A stretch of DNA of 32,190 nt, taken from positions 1-32,190 of the forward strand of contig JADFWT010000022.1 of NCBI GenBank assembly GCA_015233785.1, written 5' to 3'. The position numbers and the translations under genes were made by a program. The notes beneath the pieces were generated by a model. That model searched no databases, had not been told where the DNA came from, and saw nothing but the letters and a program-made list of their open reading frames with translations. The stretch is from Magnetococcales bacterium. GTDB lineage: Bacteria > Pseudomonadota > Magnetococcia > Magnetococcales > JADFWT01. This document shows positions 1-6,736 of the stretch, piece by piece (position 1 is the stretch's first letter; each line of letters starts with the position of its first letter).

Positions 1-1
1 C

Positions 2-724
2 ACCTGGGGTATGACGCCGGTACAGCCCACACCGTCCCGTCGCACCCCGCTTAAATATTTCAACTATATCTATCCGTTGCTGGGGTTGGTGACGCTGCTC
101 TCCGCCCTGACCATCGCCGTCATCTGGCTGGAGTCCGGGCAGAAGGGGCTGGTGGGGCGCGGCACGCTGGTGCTTTGTGGCGTGGCGCTCGGTTTTGTGC
201 TGCACCGTAGTCGATTCTGCTTCTCCAAGGCGTTTCGCGAACCGCTCGTGAACGGCGATGGGGAGCAGACGCGGGCGGTAATGCTCTCTCTGATGCTGGG
301 CATGCTCTCCTTTTCACTGGTGTTTCAAAAGGAGCTCATCGACCCTTTCCGTGCGGTGCCGCCCACCTTCTGGCTCGGTTCACTGGCGGGGGGTGTGATC
401 TTCGGGATTGGCATGCTGCTGGCGGGGGGCTGCGCCTCCGGTTCGCTGTGGCGGGCTGCCGAGGGTCAAGTGAAGCTGATCATCGCCCTGATCTTCTTTG
501 CCTGGGGCGGATCCACTTTCAGCGCTCTGATCAAACAGGCCGGTTGGCTCACGCGTGAGATGAATATGGATCTTCTGGAGGAGACGGCGTTGGGTTTTCA
601 GGCCTTTATGCCGCAAATTCTCGACGGTTGGACCTGGACCTATCTGGTTAATTTTTCGCTGCTGGCGCTCTGGTACCTCATTATTAAATATAACGAAGTG
701 AGCCACCGTTTCACCGTGATGTGA
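2..724 (+). CDS. YeeE/YedE family transporter, probably 5'-truncated by the window edge
   Basis: Integral membrane protein of the YeeE/YedE (DUF395, TsuA-like) family, whose members take up sulfur compounds such as thiosulfate across the inner membrane. The visible part has hydrophobic segments near residues 20-40, 50-65, 90-105, 120-145, 155-175 and 212-228 (counted from the ATG at 11). It carries the family cysteine motifs RSRFCF (Cys70) and GGCASGS (Cys141). Full-length relatives usually have two such halves and 350-400 residues; here only one half is seen. The frame stays open to base 2 and there is no convincing ribosome site before the ATG at 11, so the N-terminal half probably lies outside the window. 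The stop overlaps the start of the cytochrome gene by 4 bp, implying translational coupling. The transported substrate cannot be read from the sequence. Confidence 0.85.
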   Translation, partial: TWGMTPVQPTPSRRTPLKYFNYIYPLLGLVTLLSALTIAVIWLESGQKGLVGRGTLVLCGVALGFVLHRSRFCFSKAFREPLVNGDGEQTRAVMLSLMLGMLSFSLVFQKELIDPFRAVPPTFWLGSLAGGVIFGIGMLLAGGCASGSLWRAAEGQVKLIIALIFFAWGGSTFSALIKQAGWLTREMNMDLLEETALGFQAFMPQILDGWTWTYLVNFSLLALWYLIIKYNEVSHRFTVM

Positions 725-2052
725 TGGGGCGATTTACACGCTTGGCGGTGCGTTCTCCCCGTTGGGGCATGGGGCGCTGGATCATCCTGTTGACCGTGCT
801 GGGAGGGCCTCTTTGCGCCATGGCCGCCTCGGATCCGGTAGCGCACCACTGGCATCACCCCAACGCTGGTCGCATCCCGGATGCCGCACAAAAGAGCGAC
901 GGCCATGCCGAGGTGTGCCGAGCGTGTCACGAAGTGCAGTGGAGCAACTGGAGCGGGAGTCGCCACGCCAACGCCTTCTCGCCTGGGCTGCTAGCGGCCC
1001 TGCTGGAGCGCTCTCGCCAAGGGGTAGATGCCTGTCTGCGTTGCCACGCCCCGCTGGTCGAACAGCGTGAGGCGCTGCATCGCCAAGACCCTTTCTTCGA
1101 GTGGCAGGATCAAGCCGCATGGCCCCAGCGGTTGGCGGATGGTATCGCCTGTCCTATCTGCCACCAGCGCCAAGGCCGTCTCATCACACCACGCTCGACA
1201 TCAGAAAAATCCACTGCATCCGATCAAGAACTGACCATTCATCGACAACGTCAGCCGTCAGAGTGGCTTTCCCAAAGCCATTTCTGCGCTGCCTGCCACC
1301 AAGCCGACCCGCAGCAGAAACGCACCATAGGCGATGGGGAACCGCTGCTGCACAACACCTTTTCGGAGTGGAGAAAAAGCCCTTTTGCCGCACGCGGTCT
1401 CCACTGTCAGGGGTGTCATATGCCTAAACGTCACCATCTATTTAGAGGCATCCATGATCCAGCCATGACCCGTAGCGGCGTTACCGTCTGTATGGATGTC
1501 ACGCATCCCGAAAAGGTGGTGCTCACCCTACGTTCCACACGAGTGGGACATATGTTTCCCACCTATGCCACCCCGCGTATTGTGCTGCTGGGCACCCGTC
1601 TGGATTCCGCATCACACCCTCTGGATCCGGCCCCACAGCGTTGGGTCATCCAACGTCGCATGCGTTGGAGCCAGGGGGGTTGGCATCCATGGCGCGATAC
1701 ACGGCTAGCCCCTGGTGCTACCGCGAGTCTGGAGGTGCCGTGGCAACGTGCGGGTGTGCTCGCCTCCAGCATAAATCTTCAGATACGCGTCGAGCCGGAT
1801 CATCTCTACACAACGCACATTCACCCAAGGCGTTTGGTAGAAAGTGCCGACCCAACGGTACGCAAGCTATTGCAACGCGCCATCGGCGAAGGCGAGGCCA
1901 ACAACTACACTCTATGGGCGCAGACCGCCCACCGAAATCGGGTGGACGACCAGATTACACGCTCACCGCCCATGTGGCACCCTAACACGCGAGAACATAA
2001 CCCGCTGGACCATATCCCCATACCGCCGGTTGGGGATACGACATGCCCATGA
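721..2052 (+). CDS. Exported multiheme (five CXXCH) cytochrome c
   Basis: Periplasmic multiheme c-type cytochrome, expected to carry electrons. The N-terminus has basic residues, then a hydrophobic stretch around residues 20-35 ending near AMAAS, a good signal peptide. Five heme-binding motifs are visible: CRACH (66-70), CLRCH (105-109), CPICH (144-148), CAACH (189-193) and CQGCH (229-233). The C-terminal ~200 residues lack heme motifs and resemble the beta-rich tail found in cytochrome c-554-like multiheme proteins. The start is GTG at 721 (GTGA overlap with the upstream stop) or the next codon, ATG at 724; both imply coupling to the transporter gene. This pairing suggests a role in sulfur-compound redox metabolism, but that is inference. 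The redox partner is unknown. Confidence 0.85.
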   Translation: MMGRFTRLAVRSPRWGMGRWIILLTVLGGPLCAMAASDPVAHHWHHPNAGRIPDAAQKSDGHAEVCRACHEVQWSNWSGSRHANAFSPGLLAALLERSRQGVDACLRCHAPLVEQREALHRQDPFFEWQDQAAWPQRLADGIACPICHQRQGRLITPRSTSEKSTASDQELTIHRQRQPSEWLSQSHFCAACHQADPQQKRTIGDGEPLLHNTFSEWRKSPFAARGLHCQGCHMPKRHHLFRGIHDPAMTRSGVTVCMDVTHPEKVVLTLRSTRVGHMFPTYATPRIVLLGTRLDSASHPLDPAPQRWVIQRRMRWSQGGWHPWRDTRLAPGATASLEVPWQRAGVLASSINLQIRVEPDHLYTTHIHPRRLVESADPTVRKLLQRAIGEGEANNYTLWAQTAHRNRVDDQITRSPPMWHPNTREHNPLDHIPIPPVGDTTCP

Positions 2053-2101
2053 CCAACTGCATCACGATCAAGCTGCGCAACGGTGGTGACCATGCGAACT
2101 T

Positions 2102-2478
2102 GGTATCACCGTTGATAGCGTATGGAACATGCCTGTTGATGAGTCGTTGGCGCAATGCATCAACGACACAAGGAACGCTCCATCTGCCGACTTCATGATT
2201 CAGCAAGGGTGAGTTCTCAAGTCGTTCCTAAACGCCCTGTGGCAGCTCCTGCCTCCACATTGGAAGAAGGCGTCGTTGACACAGTGATGAGAGGGGGCGA
2301 CACGGACACCAACGCAGCGATCTGTGGGACGCTGCTCGGGGCCGTCTATGGTCTTGATGAGGTGCCTGATCAATGGGTGGAATGCATCGTCAACTATCGC
2401 CCATCCGCTTACCGGCAGCTGACGGAGATCGTCCATCTCAGGCCCGACACCCTGGCCTGGCTGGCGAAGATCGAATAA
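2102..2478 (+). pseudogene. ADP-ribosylglycohydrolase (DraG-like) C-terminal pseudogene
   Basis: The 3' part of an ADP-ribosylglycohydrolase family gene, which normally removes ADP-ribose from proteins. The last ~70 codons contain the diagnostic metal-site stretch MRGGDTDTNAAICG followed by LLGAVYGLDEVPDQW. Upstream, another frame from 2102 reads NDTRNAPSADFMIQQG and runs into TGA at 2210-2212, where the family has a Trp codon. It then continues as NALWQLL before a frameshift near 2255 restores the C-terminal frame. At least one nonsense codon and one frameshift are therefore present, and the N-terminal two thirds of the gene are missing. ORF track entry 2155-2478 shows only the end. Identity is from motif recognition without alignment. 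Confidence 0.75.
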
Positions 2479-2482
2479 AACG

Positions 2483-2878
2483 TCATTTTCCTCCCGTGCT
2501 CTGTTTCCTGAGACGTTCCAGTGCACTGGCCATGCCCCGGTCCAGGGTCAGCAGTTGTAGCTGGAGGATCAGCACCGTGGCGGCAATGATGGCGTCAAGC
2601 AGTTTGAACATGCCACTACGGCGCAGTAGGATGATCTGCTGTTCGATGGTCTCATCGATCGTGATGACTTCACCGCACGCCTCCAGAAATGACAGAACAG
2701 CGCGCTCTTCCTCCCCGGTCAGGCCGGGGAATCCCAGGAGTTACATGCGGGTGATTTGGCTGACAGCAACGCGCTCCAGGGCCAACCCGTATCTTTCGGC
2801 CAGTTCAACGGCAGCCTCCCGTCCTTTGAGAAGGCCGATCACCATGCTGGTGTCCAGAAGCCACTCACTCCCACTCAT
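2483..2878 (-). pseudogene. VapC-type PIN-domain toxin interrupted by a single nonsense codon
   Basis: A 131-codon minus-strand reading frame for a PIN-domain ribonuclease toxin, absent from the ORF track because of an internal TAA. It begins MSGSEWLLDTSMVIGLLKG (first PIN aspartate in LLDTSM). It continues to SQITRM, then TAA (bases 2741-2743, codon 46), then LLGFPGLTGEEE, and ends with LLDAIIAATVL and LLTLDRGM. In VapC relatives the residue after SxxTxxE/M is the conserved acidic glutamate (MELL), so one GAA-to-TAA change removes both reading and a catalytic residue. The ATG at 2878 overlaps the end of the upstream antitoxin-like frame by 14 bp, as is usual in TA operons. The rest of the frame is undamaged, so inactivation looks recent. 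Stop-codon readthrough or assembly error are alternatives. Confidence 0.8.
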
Positions 2879-3104
2879 CGCGCATCGCCTTCTGGGCCTC
2901 CACAGGATCACCCCTGAAGTGGGGGGAGTCCTTGATTATCCCGGCGAACCTTCGCCAATCCTGGAGGGCCGAAGCCCGCCGACGACCACTGATATCCTCA
3001 TCTTCCATGGGCCCCAGCACCGTCACAACGGCCCGATGTCGGCCGCGTAACGCCAACGGTTCCCGCAGCCGCACCGCGCCATTCTCGTCAACCCCCCTGC
3101 ACAA
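2865..3104 (-). CDS. Antitoxin-like protein upstream of the PIN toxin; 5' end uncertain, possibly degraded
   Basis: Minus-strand frame directly preceding and overlapping the PIN-toxin pseudogene. The protein reads VDENGAVRLREPLALRG, then an Arg-rich linker and DWRRFAGIIKDSPHFRGDP with a charged tail ending RDEWE. A short beta-type N-terminus with a C-terminal toxin-binding helix is typical of small VapB-like or DUF104-like antitoxins. There is no ATG in frame near the expected start; only a TTG at 3102-3104 fits, with no good ribosome site. The original N-terminal codons may have been lost when the flanking plus-strand gene arrived. The frame stays open to 3584 only because it is antisense to that GC-rich gene. 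Function is inferred from position and length. Confidence 0.45.
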   Translation of the reverse strand: MCRGVDENGAVRLREPLALRGRHRAVVTVLGPMEDEDISGRRRASALQDWRRFAGIIKDSPHFRGDPVEAQKAMRDEWE

Positions 3105-3152
3105 ACCAAGAAAGAAACGACCATCACGCCCAAAGCGACAGAGGATCCGGTC

Positions 3153-3614
3153 ATGAAGGTCATGACGGTCAAGACATCCACCGCCGGAAAGCTGGGCCGG
3201 GACGGCGGCGGCGTCCGCTACGAGCTGGGCATTGCCGAAGGTGACAACGGCATGCCTTCCGTCCAGGTCCGCATGGTGGAGAACATCGACTCCAAGGGGG
3301 TCTACGGCAGGAGCTGGGTGGCGGTCTCGGGGCTGATCAAGGCGGCCAAAGATGGGACCGGCAAGGACGGCACCTTCGCATCCAGCGCCCTGTTCTCCGC
3401 CTGCCCCAGCAGGAGCCGCAATGATCCGTCCTTCATGGCAGCCATCCTGGTGCAGGAGGGTCTCGTGGAGCGTGCGCCCGAGCATCGGCTGAGGTTCACC
3501 GATCTGTCCATGGACACCTGGATCAAGCAGGTCACAGGTAACGAGGGCACAGATGGCTATGAGAAACCGGCCCGGAAACCCCAACGGAAGAAGGGCAAGA
3601 AGACCAACGGATGA
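3153..3614 (+). CDS. Hypothetical protein, accessory region
   Basis: A 153-residue soluble protein I do not recognise. The start ATG at 3153 is preceded by GAGG with an 8-base gap. A second ATG at codon 4 is possible, and the frame is open for 34 codons upstream without a better start. The N-terminal half is Gly-rich and beta-like (GRDGGGVRYELGIAEGD, MPSVQVRMVENIDSKG). A region with serine and arginine residues follows (SALFSACPSRSRND), then a short helical part. The C-terminus is strongly basic (RKPQRKKGKKTNG) and might bind nucleic acid. There is no signal peptide or membrane segment. It is followed after 84 bases by the DUF2787 gene in the same direction. Confidence 0.6.
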   Translation: MKVMTVKTSTAGKLGRDGGGVRYELGIAEGDNGMPSVQVRMVENIDSKGVYGRSWVAVSGLIKAAKDGTGKDGTFASSALFSACPSRSRNDPSFMAAILVQEGLVERAPEHRLRFTDLSMDTWIKQVTGNEGTDGYEKPARKPQRKKGKKTNG

Positions 3615-3698
3615 CAGATACGGGGGAAGGCCATACCGACCTTCCCCTCACCATCCATGTGTATACGACATCCATGAAGAAAAGGAGAACGGAGAGCC

Positions 3699-4100
3699 AT
3701 GATCATACAGAAAGGACCGTACCGACTGGCGCTGTCGAAGCGCCTACTTGGAATCATCCAGGGTGAGGTGGAGAAGGCCGGTGTTGAATGTGACGGCGGG
3801 ATCGCTGTCATCTTTCGGGATCCGGATTACTCGATGACCAGGGGCAGCTACCACCCGGTGGAAATCGGCATCGATGCCAAGGGACGCATCACCCACATCA
3901 CTGACTTCTCCTACGTGGGCTCGCCGCCCTATGCGGAGCTGGTCAAGGAGATCGACTTCGACCTCGCCCAGGCGGCATTCCAGCACATGGGGCGGGAGTT
4001 CCATATCGACAAGGGCCGGGGTTTGTTCAGGACTTGGCAGAAGAACTTCTGCGACTACCACGGGTGGGGCGTCTTCCAGGTGGAGGTGACTCCCCTATGA
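3699..4100 (+). CDS. DUF2787 family protein
   Basis: A 133-residue soluble protein that fits the DUF2787 family, whose function is not established. Family-like features are FRDPDYSMTRGSYHPVEIGI, ITDFSYVGSPPYAELVKEIDFD and the C-terminal WQKNFCDYHGWGVFQVEV. The start is supported by AAGGAG and GGAGA tracts just upstream of the ATG. It lies downstream of the 153-residue hypothetical gene. Its stop codon overlaps the stop of the convergent SRAP gene by 6 bp, so neither gene has its own terminator. As I recall, DUF2787 genes are common in plasmids and integrative elements of gammaproteobacteria, which supports an acquired origin for this block. The assignment is from remembered sequence pattern. 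Confidence 0.75.
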   Translation: MIIQKGPYRLALSKRLLGIIQGEVEKAGVECDGGIAVIFRDPDYSMTRGSYHPVEIGIDAKGRITHITDFSYVGSPPYAELVKEIDFDLAQAAFQHMGREFHIDKGRGLFRTWQKNFCDYHGWGVFQVEVTPL

Positions 4101-4766
4101 TCCGGGGTCCGCTTCGACAGGATCAAGGCATTCAGGGGCATTGTAGCGAGGGCTGTTCACCTGCCTGTCCACGGCGTGAATGGAGAGCTCGTCGGACGGT
4201 GTGTAGTCCAAGATGGCCTGGAGCACCTGAGGGGACGCCGCACCGTCCAACCAGGCCGATGCCCGCCTGACGCCCAGCATCAGAGGCATGCGGTGGTGGA
4301 GCGTCCGCAGCGCCGGGTTGGCCCCAGTGGTGAGGATAGTGAAGGTCCTGAGCACCTTGCCTGCTGGGTCCTGCCACGCGTCCCACAGCCCAGCCAGGAC
4401 CATGGGACCGCCATCGGCCCGCCTGATCCACCACGGCTGCTTGCCGCCTTCCGCCTCTGTCCACTCGTAGAAGCCGTCCACTGGAACGAGACACCGCCGC
4501 ACCTTGAAAGCGTCCCGGAAGCTGGGCTTCTCCGTGACGGTCTCCACACGGGCGTTGATGGGACGGCGACCCTTCTCCTTCGACCACGCGGGTATCAGCC
4601 CCCATGACATCATGGCCATCTGGGCTTCGCCCTGCTGGATGATCACGTGGGCGTCCTGGCTCGGGGCAACGTTGTAGCTGGGCTCCAGGCACACATCACC
4701 CATCGCACCCCCGAGCACCTCCAGGGCACGGCGTTCAGCATTGATCTGGGCGAAGCGTCCACACAT
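4095..4766 (-). CDS. SOS response-associated peptidase family protein (SRAP, YedK/HMCES-like)
   Basis: SRAP proteins form a covalent thiazolidine link to abasic sites in single-stranded DNA through Cys2 and so shield them during replication. The mature protein must begin with Met-Cys, so the start is ATG at 4766 (MCGRFAQIN), not the longer track ORF at 4856. The expected active-site set is present: Cys2, Asn71 in INARVET, Glu101 in GFYEW and His157 in LHHRMP. At 223 residues the length is normal for the family. It is convergent with the DUF2787 gene and divergent from the gene at 4897. SRAP genes are often SOS-regulated and carried on mobile elements; I did not find a clear LexA box in the 130-bp divergent spacer. 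Confidence 0.92.
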   Translation of the reverse strand: MCGRFAQINAERRALEVLGGAMGDVCLEPSYNVAPSQDAHVIIQQGEAQMAMMSWGLIPAWSKEKGRRPINARVETVTEKPSFRDAFKVRRCLVPVDGFYEWTEAEGGKQPWWIRRADGGPMVLAGLWDAWQDPAGKVLRTFTILTTGANPALRTLHHRMPLMLGVRRASAWLDGAASPQVLQAILDYTPSDELSIHAVDRQVNSPRYNAPECLDPVEADPGS

Positions 4767-4896
4767 GCATGCCAGAGTCATGGAAACGGGGCCAAGGCGC
4801 AACCCGGCAAGGAGCGTCTTGGCAACGCTGTCTCTGTTGCCACCCCTCCCACGCACTGTTCACGAACTCACCCCATCCACAACAGGAGAGACCGAC

Positions 4897-5334
4897 ATGA
4901 TCGTCTTCCGATCCATGGGCGATGTGCTGCGTGCGCGTCGCCTTCTGACCGGTGACGCCTACGGCATCGTCACCCGTGAGGTTCATGACCTCATCGACAG
5001 CCATGCCAACCTTCCCGGCGGCATCGACCCCGAGACGGGAGGCTTCGTTTCCTTGCTCGACTCCGAACGGGAGCCAACAGCCGAGGAGCTCCTGGCCATC
5101 GGCATCCACCAGCCGCTCACAGACACCTACGCCATAACCGTGGAGACCGCCACCGCCGAGGGGTCTTTCATCATCGCCACGTCCGAGTTCAGCCAGGAGT
5201 GCACAGCCACCTTCCTCATCCCCCAGGAGGCGGCGTGGCTGCCGCAGTGGCTGATCGAGGCAATCGGTGATGCCTTGGAGATCCCAGACACCGGTACGCA
5301 ACGAGGAGAGATCAATGATCGAGATCACATGTAG
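4897..5334 (+). CDS. Hypothetical protein, accessory region
   Basis: A 145-residue acidic soluble protein of unknown function. ATG at 4897 is preferred over the track start at 4741 because AGGAGAG lies 6 bases upstream. The longer version would also run antisense through the start of the SRAP gene with an unlikely Pro/Arg-rich leader. The body alternates helix and beta (VFRSMGDVLRARRLL, EVHDLIDSHANLPGGIDPE, EGSFIIATSEFSQE), with no membrane segment. It overlaps the next gene (5315) by 20 bp, and that gene also has a GAGGAGAG site, so the two are probably co-translated and may work together. I recognise no family. Confidence 0.7.
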   Translation: MIVFRSMGDVLRARRLLTGDAYGIVTREVHDLIDSHANLPGGIDPETGGFVSLLDSEREPTAEELLAIGIHQPLTDTYAITVETATAEGSFIIATSEFSQECTATFLIPQEAAWLPQWLIEAIGDALEIPDTGTQRGEINDRDHM

Positions 5335-5692
5335 AAACGACCTAACGAAGCTACAGGGCGTCGATCCGGCCATCGCGTCCCTGGTCGCCGATGAGCTACT
5401 GCCGGGCTTCGAGCAGGCCGCCGAGGATGAAGGCGAAGAGCTGGACCCGGAGGTCCACGGCTACATCACCATCATCGAGAGCATGGCTGATATCGAAGTG
5501 GGCGACGAGGACATCGCCTACTGGGACGGAGACGAGCCGTACTGGGAGTACATCATGGGCTATCCAAAGGCCAAGGCATTCGTGACGGAGACCGGGACCA
5601 ACCGCATCGTCTGCGTCGTCTTCCCTGATCAGAAGTGGCTGAACGGACCGGTCAGAAGGAGGATAGAGGAGATGCTGGGGCGCGTGGCGTGA
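5315..5692 (+). CDS. Hypothetical acidic protein, accessory region
   Basis: A 125-residue strongly acidic protein with no recognised family. ATG at 5315 follows GAGGAGAG with 5-6 bases spacing; the track start at 5267 lacks a site and sits deep within the preceding gene. The centre is rich in Asp, Glu and aromatic residues (DIEVGDEDIAYWDGDEPYWEY). It is followed by a beta-rich stretch (FVTETGTNRIVCVVFPDQKWL) and a basic C-terminal helix. Proteins this acidic in mobile regions are sometimes DNA mimics or inhibitors, but nothing here proves that. It forms an overlapping pair with the gene at 4897. The next ~310 bases hold no convincing gene. Confidence 0.65.
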   Translation: MIEITCRNDLTKLQGVDPAIASLVADELLPGFEQAAEDEGEELDPEVHGYITIIESMADIEVGDEDIAYWDGDEPYWEYIMGYPKAKAFVTETGTNRIVCVVFPDQKWLNGPVRRRIEEMLGRVA

Positions 5693-5781
5693 GCTATGTT
5701 GAGCAGCGGATGTCGGGTACGTGGGTCACTGTACAGCAGTCACCCACTGCCATTCCCATGCCGCAATGCCCGAGCCTGTTT

Positions 5782-5801
5782 CGATAGACCGACAATAGAC
5801 C
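5782..5801 (+). repeat. 20-bp repeat copy A (two ~9-bp units, CGATAGACC / CAATAGACC)
   Basis: CGATAGACCGACAATAGACC matches 18 of 20 bases of the sequence at 7173-7192. Each copy is itself two similar units spaced 11 bases apart. It lies about 60 bases from the 3' side of the tRNA-like relic at 5857-5902. This resembles the spacing of integrase arm-type sites, which is inference. Confidence 0.55.
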
Positions 5802-5856
5802 AGCGGCACACGGGAAGGTGTTCCGTTGACCTTGCAGAGCCCTTTGGAATGCTAGA

Positions 5857-5902
5857 CATCCCGGTGCAATTCGAACACACGACCCGCTGATTTAGAAACA
5901 GT
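5857..5902 (-). other. tRNA-like 3'-half relic, possible old attachment site
   Basis: On the minus strand this stretch can form a T-arm (GTGTG, loop TTCGAAT, TGCAC, with two G-T pairs). Before it lies an anticodon-arm-like piece (ACTGT, loop TTCTAAA, TCAGC, three of five pairs). A run of 32 bases agrees at about 23 positions with the anticodon-to-T-loop part of the tRNA-Thr gene at 7241-7316. No acceptor or D-arm partner is visible upstream, so it is not a functional tRNA. Such 3' fragments are typical leftovers of integration at tRNA genes. Confidence 0.45.
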
Positions 5903-5934
5903 GGCACGCTGGAGACAAGATGGCCATGATTTCG

Positions 5935-5955
5935 GCATGACGAATTCAGTCATGC
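5935..5955 (+). promoter_or_regulatory. Inverted repeat upstream of the DUF433 gene, candidate operator
   Basis: GCATGAC and GTCATGC form perfect 7-bp arms around a 7-base spacer centred on AATT, about 50 bases before the DUF433 start. Antitoxin genes are commonly autoregulated through such operators. A -10-like TATCAT follows at about 5956. No clear -35 is seen. Confidence 0.4.
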
Positions 5956-6004
5956 TATCATTTGAGAAAGCCTTGAGAGGGTCGCCTAACCCGGGAGCGT
6001 TGAG

Positions 6005-6283
6005 ATGTCGTACCATGACCGCATCACACTGGAGCCCGGCAAGCGGGGGGGACGCCCCTGCATCCGGGGCATGCGCATCACCGTCTATGACGTGCTGGAG
6101 ATGATGGCGTCGGGGATGCCCGAGGCCGAAATCCTGGCGGACTACCCCGAGCTGGAGAAGGAGGACATCCAGGCCTGCCTTTCCTACGCCGCCGAACGGG
6201 AGCATCAGACACTGGTGGTGCCTGCCGCATTTCCTGGATCAGAACCTGTCACGGCGGAGGGGATTCTATGCCCACCATCTTGA
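6005..6283 (+). CDS. DUF433 domain antitoxin (VapB-like), with an extended C-terminus
   Basis: A small DUF433 protein with a winged-helix-like fold, usually the antitoxin partner of a PIN-like DUF5615 toxin. The core is intact: GGRPCIRGMRITVYDVLEMM, then ASGMPEAEILADYPEL and EDIQACLSYAAEREH. Normal relatives end soon after the LVVPAA-like segment. Here the frame reads on for about 17 extra residues (FPGSEPVTAEGILCPPS) because the expected stop/start overlap with the toxin gene is gone. GGGAG precedes the ATG at 6005. A 7-bp inverted repeat lies upstream. The gene overlaps the DUF4160 gene by 16 bp. It is probably an orphan antitoxin, still possibly DNA-binding. Confidence 0.85.
   Translation: MSYHDRITLEPGKRGGRPCIRGMRITVYDVLEMMASGMPEAEILADYPELEKEDIQACLSYAAEREHQTLVVPAAFPGSEPVTAEGILCPPS
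6228..6260 (+). pseudogene. 5' relic of a DUF5615 PIN-like toxin gene
   Basis: In a frame different from the DUF433 gene these codons read HFLDQNLSRRR. This matches the usual start of DUF5615 toxins, (M)xFLLDQNLSRRL, which contains the first catalytic aspartate. There is no start codon. The junction GCCGCATTTCCTGG looks like a normal GCATGA stop/start overlap from which about five bases were deleted. The rest of the toxin is replaced by the DUF4160 gene, whose ribosome site (GGAGGGG) lies inside or just after the relic. Confidence 0.55.
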
Positions 6284-6504
6284 CCATCAACGGCTATCGG
6301 TTCTTCTTCTTCAGCAATGAGGGACAAGAGCCCGTTCATATCCATGTGGAGAAGGCGGAAGGCTACGCCAAGTTTTGGATTAAACCGGTATCGCTGGCAC
6401 GCACCAGAGGGTTCAAGGCCCGACAGTTAGCAGAGCTTCACAAGTTGGTGGAAGAGCACAAAGGGACATTCGAGGAGAGATGGAATGAATTCTTTAGCGG
6501 TTAA
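6268..6504 (+). CDS. DUF4160 domain protein
   Basis: A 78-residue protein of the DUF4160 family: PTILTINGYRFFFFSNEG at the start, then EPVHIHVEKAEGYAKFWI and a C-terminal helix RQLAELHKLVEEHKGTF. The EPVHIHV motif is characteristic. Function is unknown; the family is nearly always found directly before a DUF2442 gene, as here, and the pair is spread by horizontal transfer. A strong GGAGGGG site precedes the ATG. The gene overlaps DUF433 upstream and DUF2442 downstream (20 bp), so all three are likely translated from one transcript. A toxin-antitoxin-like role has been supposed for such pairs but I cannot support it from the sequence. Confidence 0.88.
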   Translation: MPTILTINGYRFFFFSNEGQEPVHIHVEKAEGYAKFWIKPVSLARTRGFKARQLAELHKLVEEHKGTFEERWNEFFSG

Positions 6505-6721
6505 GCTGGACCCCCTGGCGGTGGATGTCTCTCTGTCCGATGAGGCGCTTCATGTGACCCTGGCCGATGGTCGGGAGATCTCCGCCCCCTTGGCTTGGTT
6601 CCCCAGGTTGCACAATGCCACCCAGGAACAGCGCCAAGCGTGGCGGCTGATCGGTGGGGGCGTTGGGATCCACTGGGATGGGGTGGATGAGGATATTTCC
6701 ATTGAAGGTCTGTTAAAATGA
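6485..6721 (+). CDS. DUF2442 domain protein
   Basis: A 78-residue DUF2442 protein, partner of the DUF4160 gene. The family pattern is clear: a beta strand with LSDEALHVTLADGREISAPLAWF, then PRLHNATQEQRQAWRLIGGG and GIHWDGVDEDISIEGLL. The start ATG at 6485 lies within the end of the DUF4160 gene, with GAGAGATGG serving as ribosome site. DUF2442 resembles small DNA- or protein-binding antitoxin folds, yet no biochemical role is established. The length is normal and nothing looks damaged. Confidence 0.88.
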   Translation: MNSLAVKLDPLAVDVSLSDEALHVTLADGREISAPLAWFPRLHNATQEQRQAWRLIGGGVGIHWDGVDEDISIEGLLK

Positions 6722-6736
6722 CCTTTCAAGAACGCA

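Noticed and set aside
2373-3050. 225-residue plus-strand ORF
   Set aside because: It is antisense to the PIN-toxin and antitoxin frames and has no family features; it is a shadow of those genes.
2865-3584. 239-residue minus-strand ORF
   Set aside because: Only its last ~75 codons look like an antitoxin. The rest is the reverse of the hypothetical gene at 3153-3614.
4132-4692. 186-residue minus-strand ORF
   Set aside because: Out-of-frame shadow of the SRAP gene.
5696-5890. 64-residue ORF
   Set aside because: No ribosome site or family; it covers the repeat and the tRNA-like relic.
5886-5902. Possible suppressor tRNA anticodon CUA
   Set aside because: The stem has only three of five pairs and there is no acceptor or D-arm, so it is not a functional tRNA.
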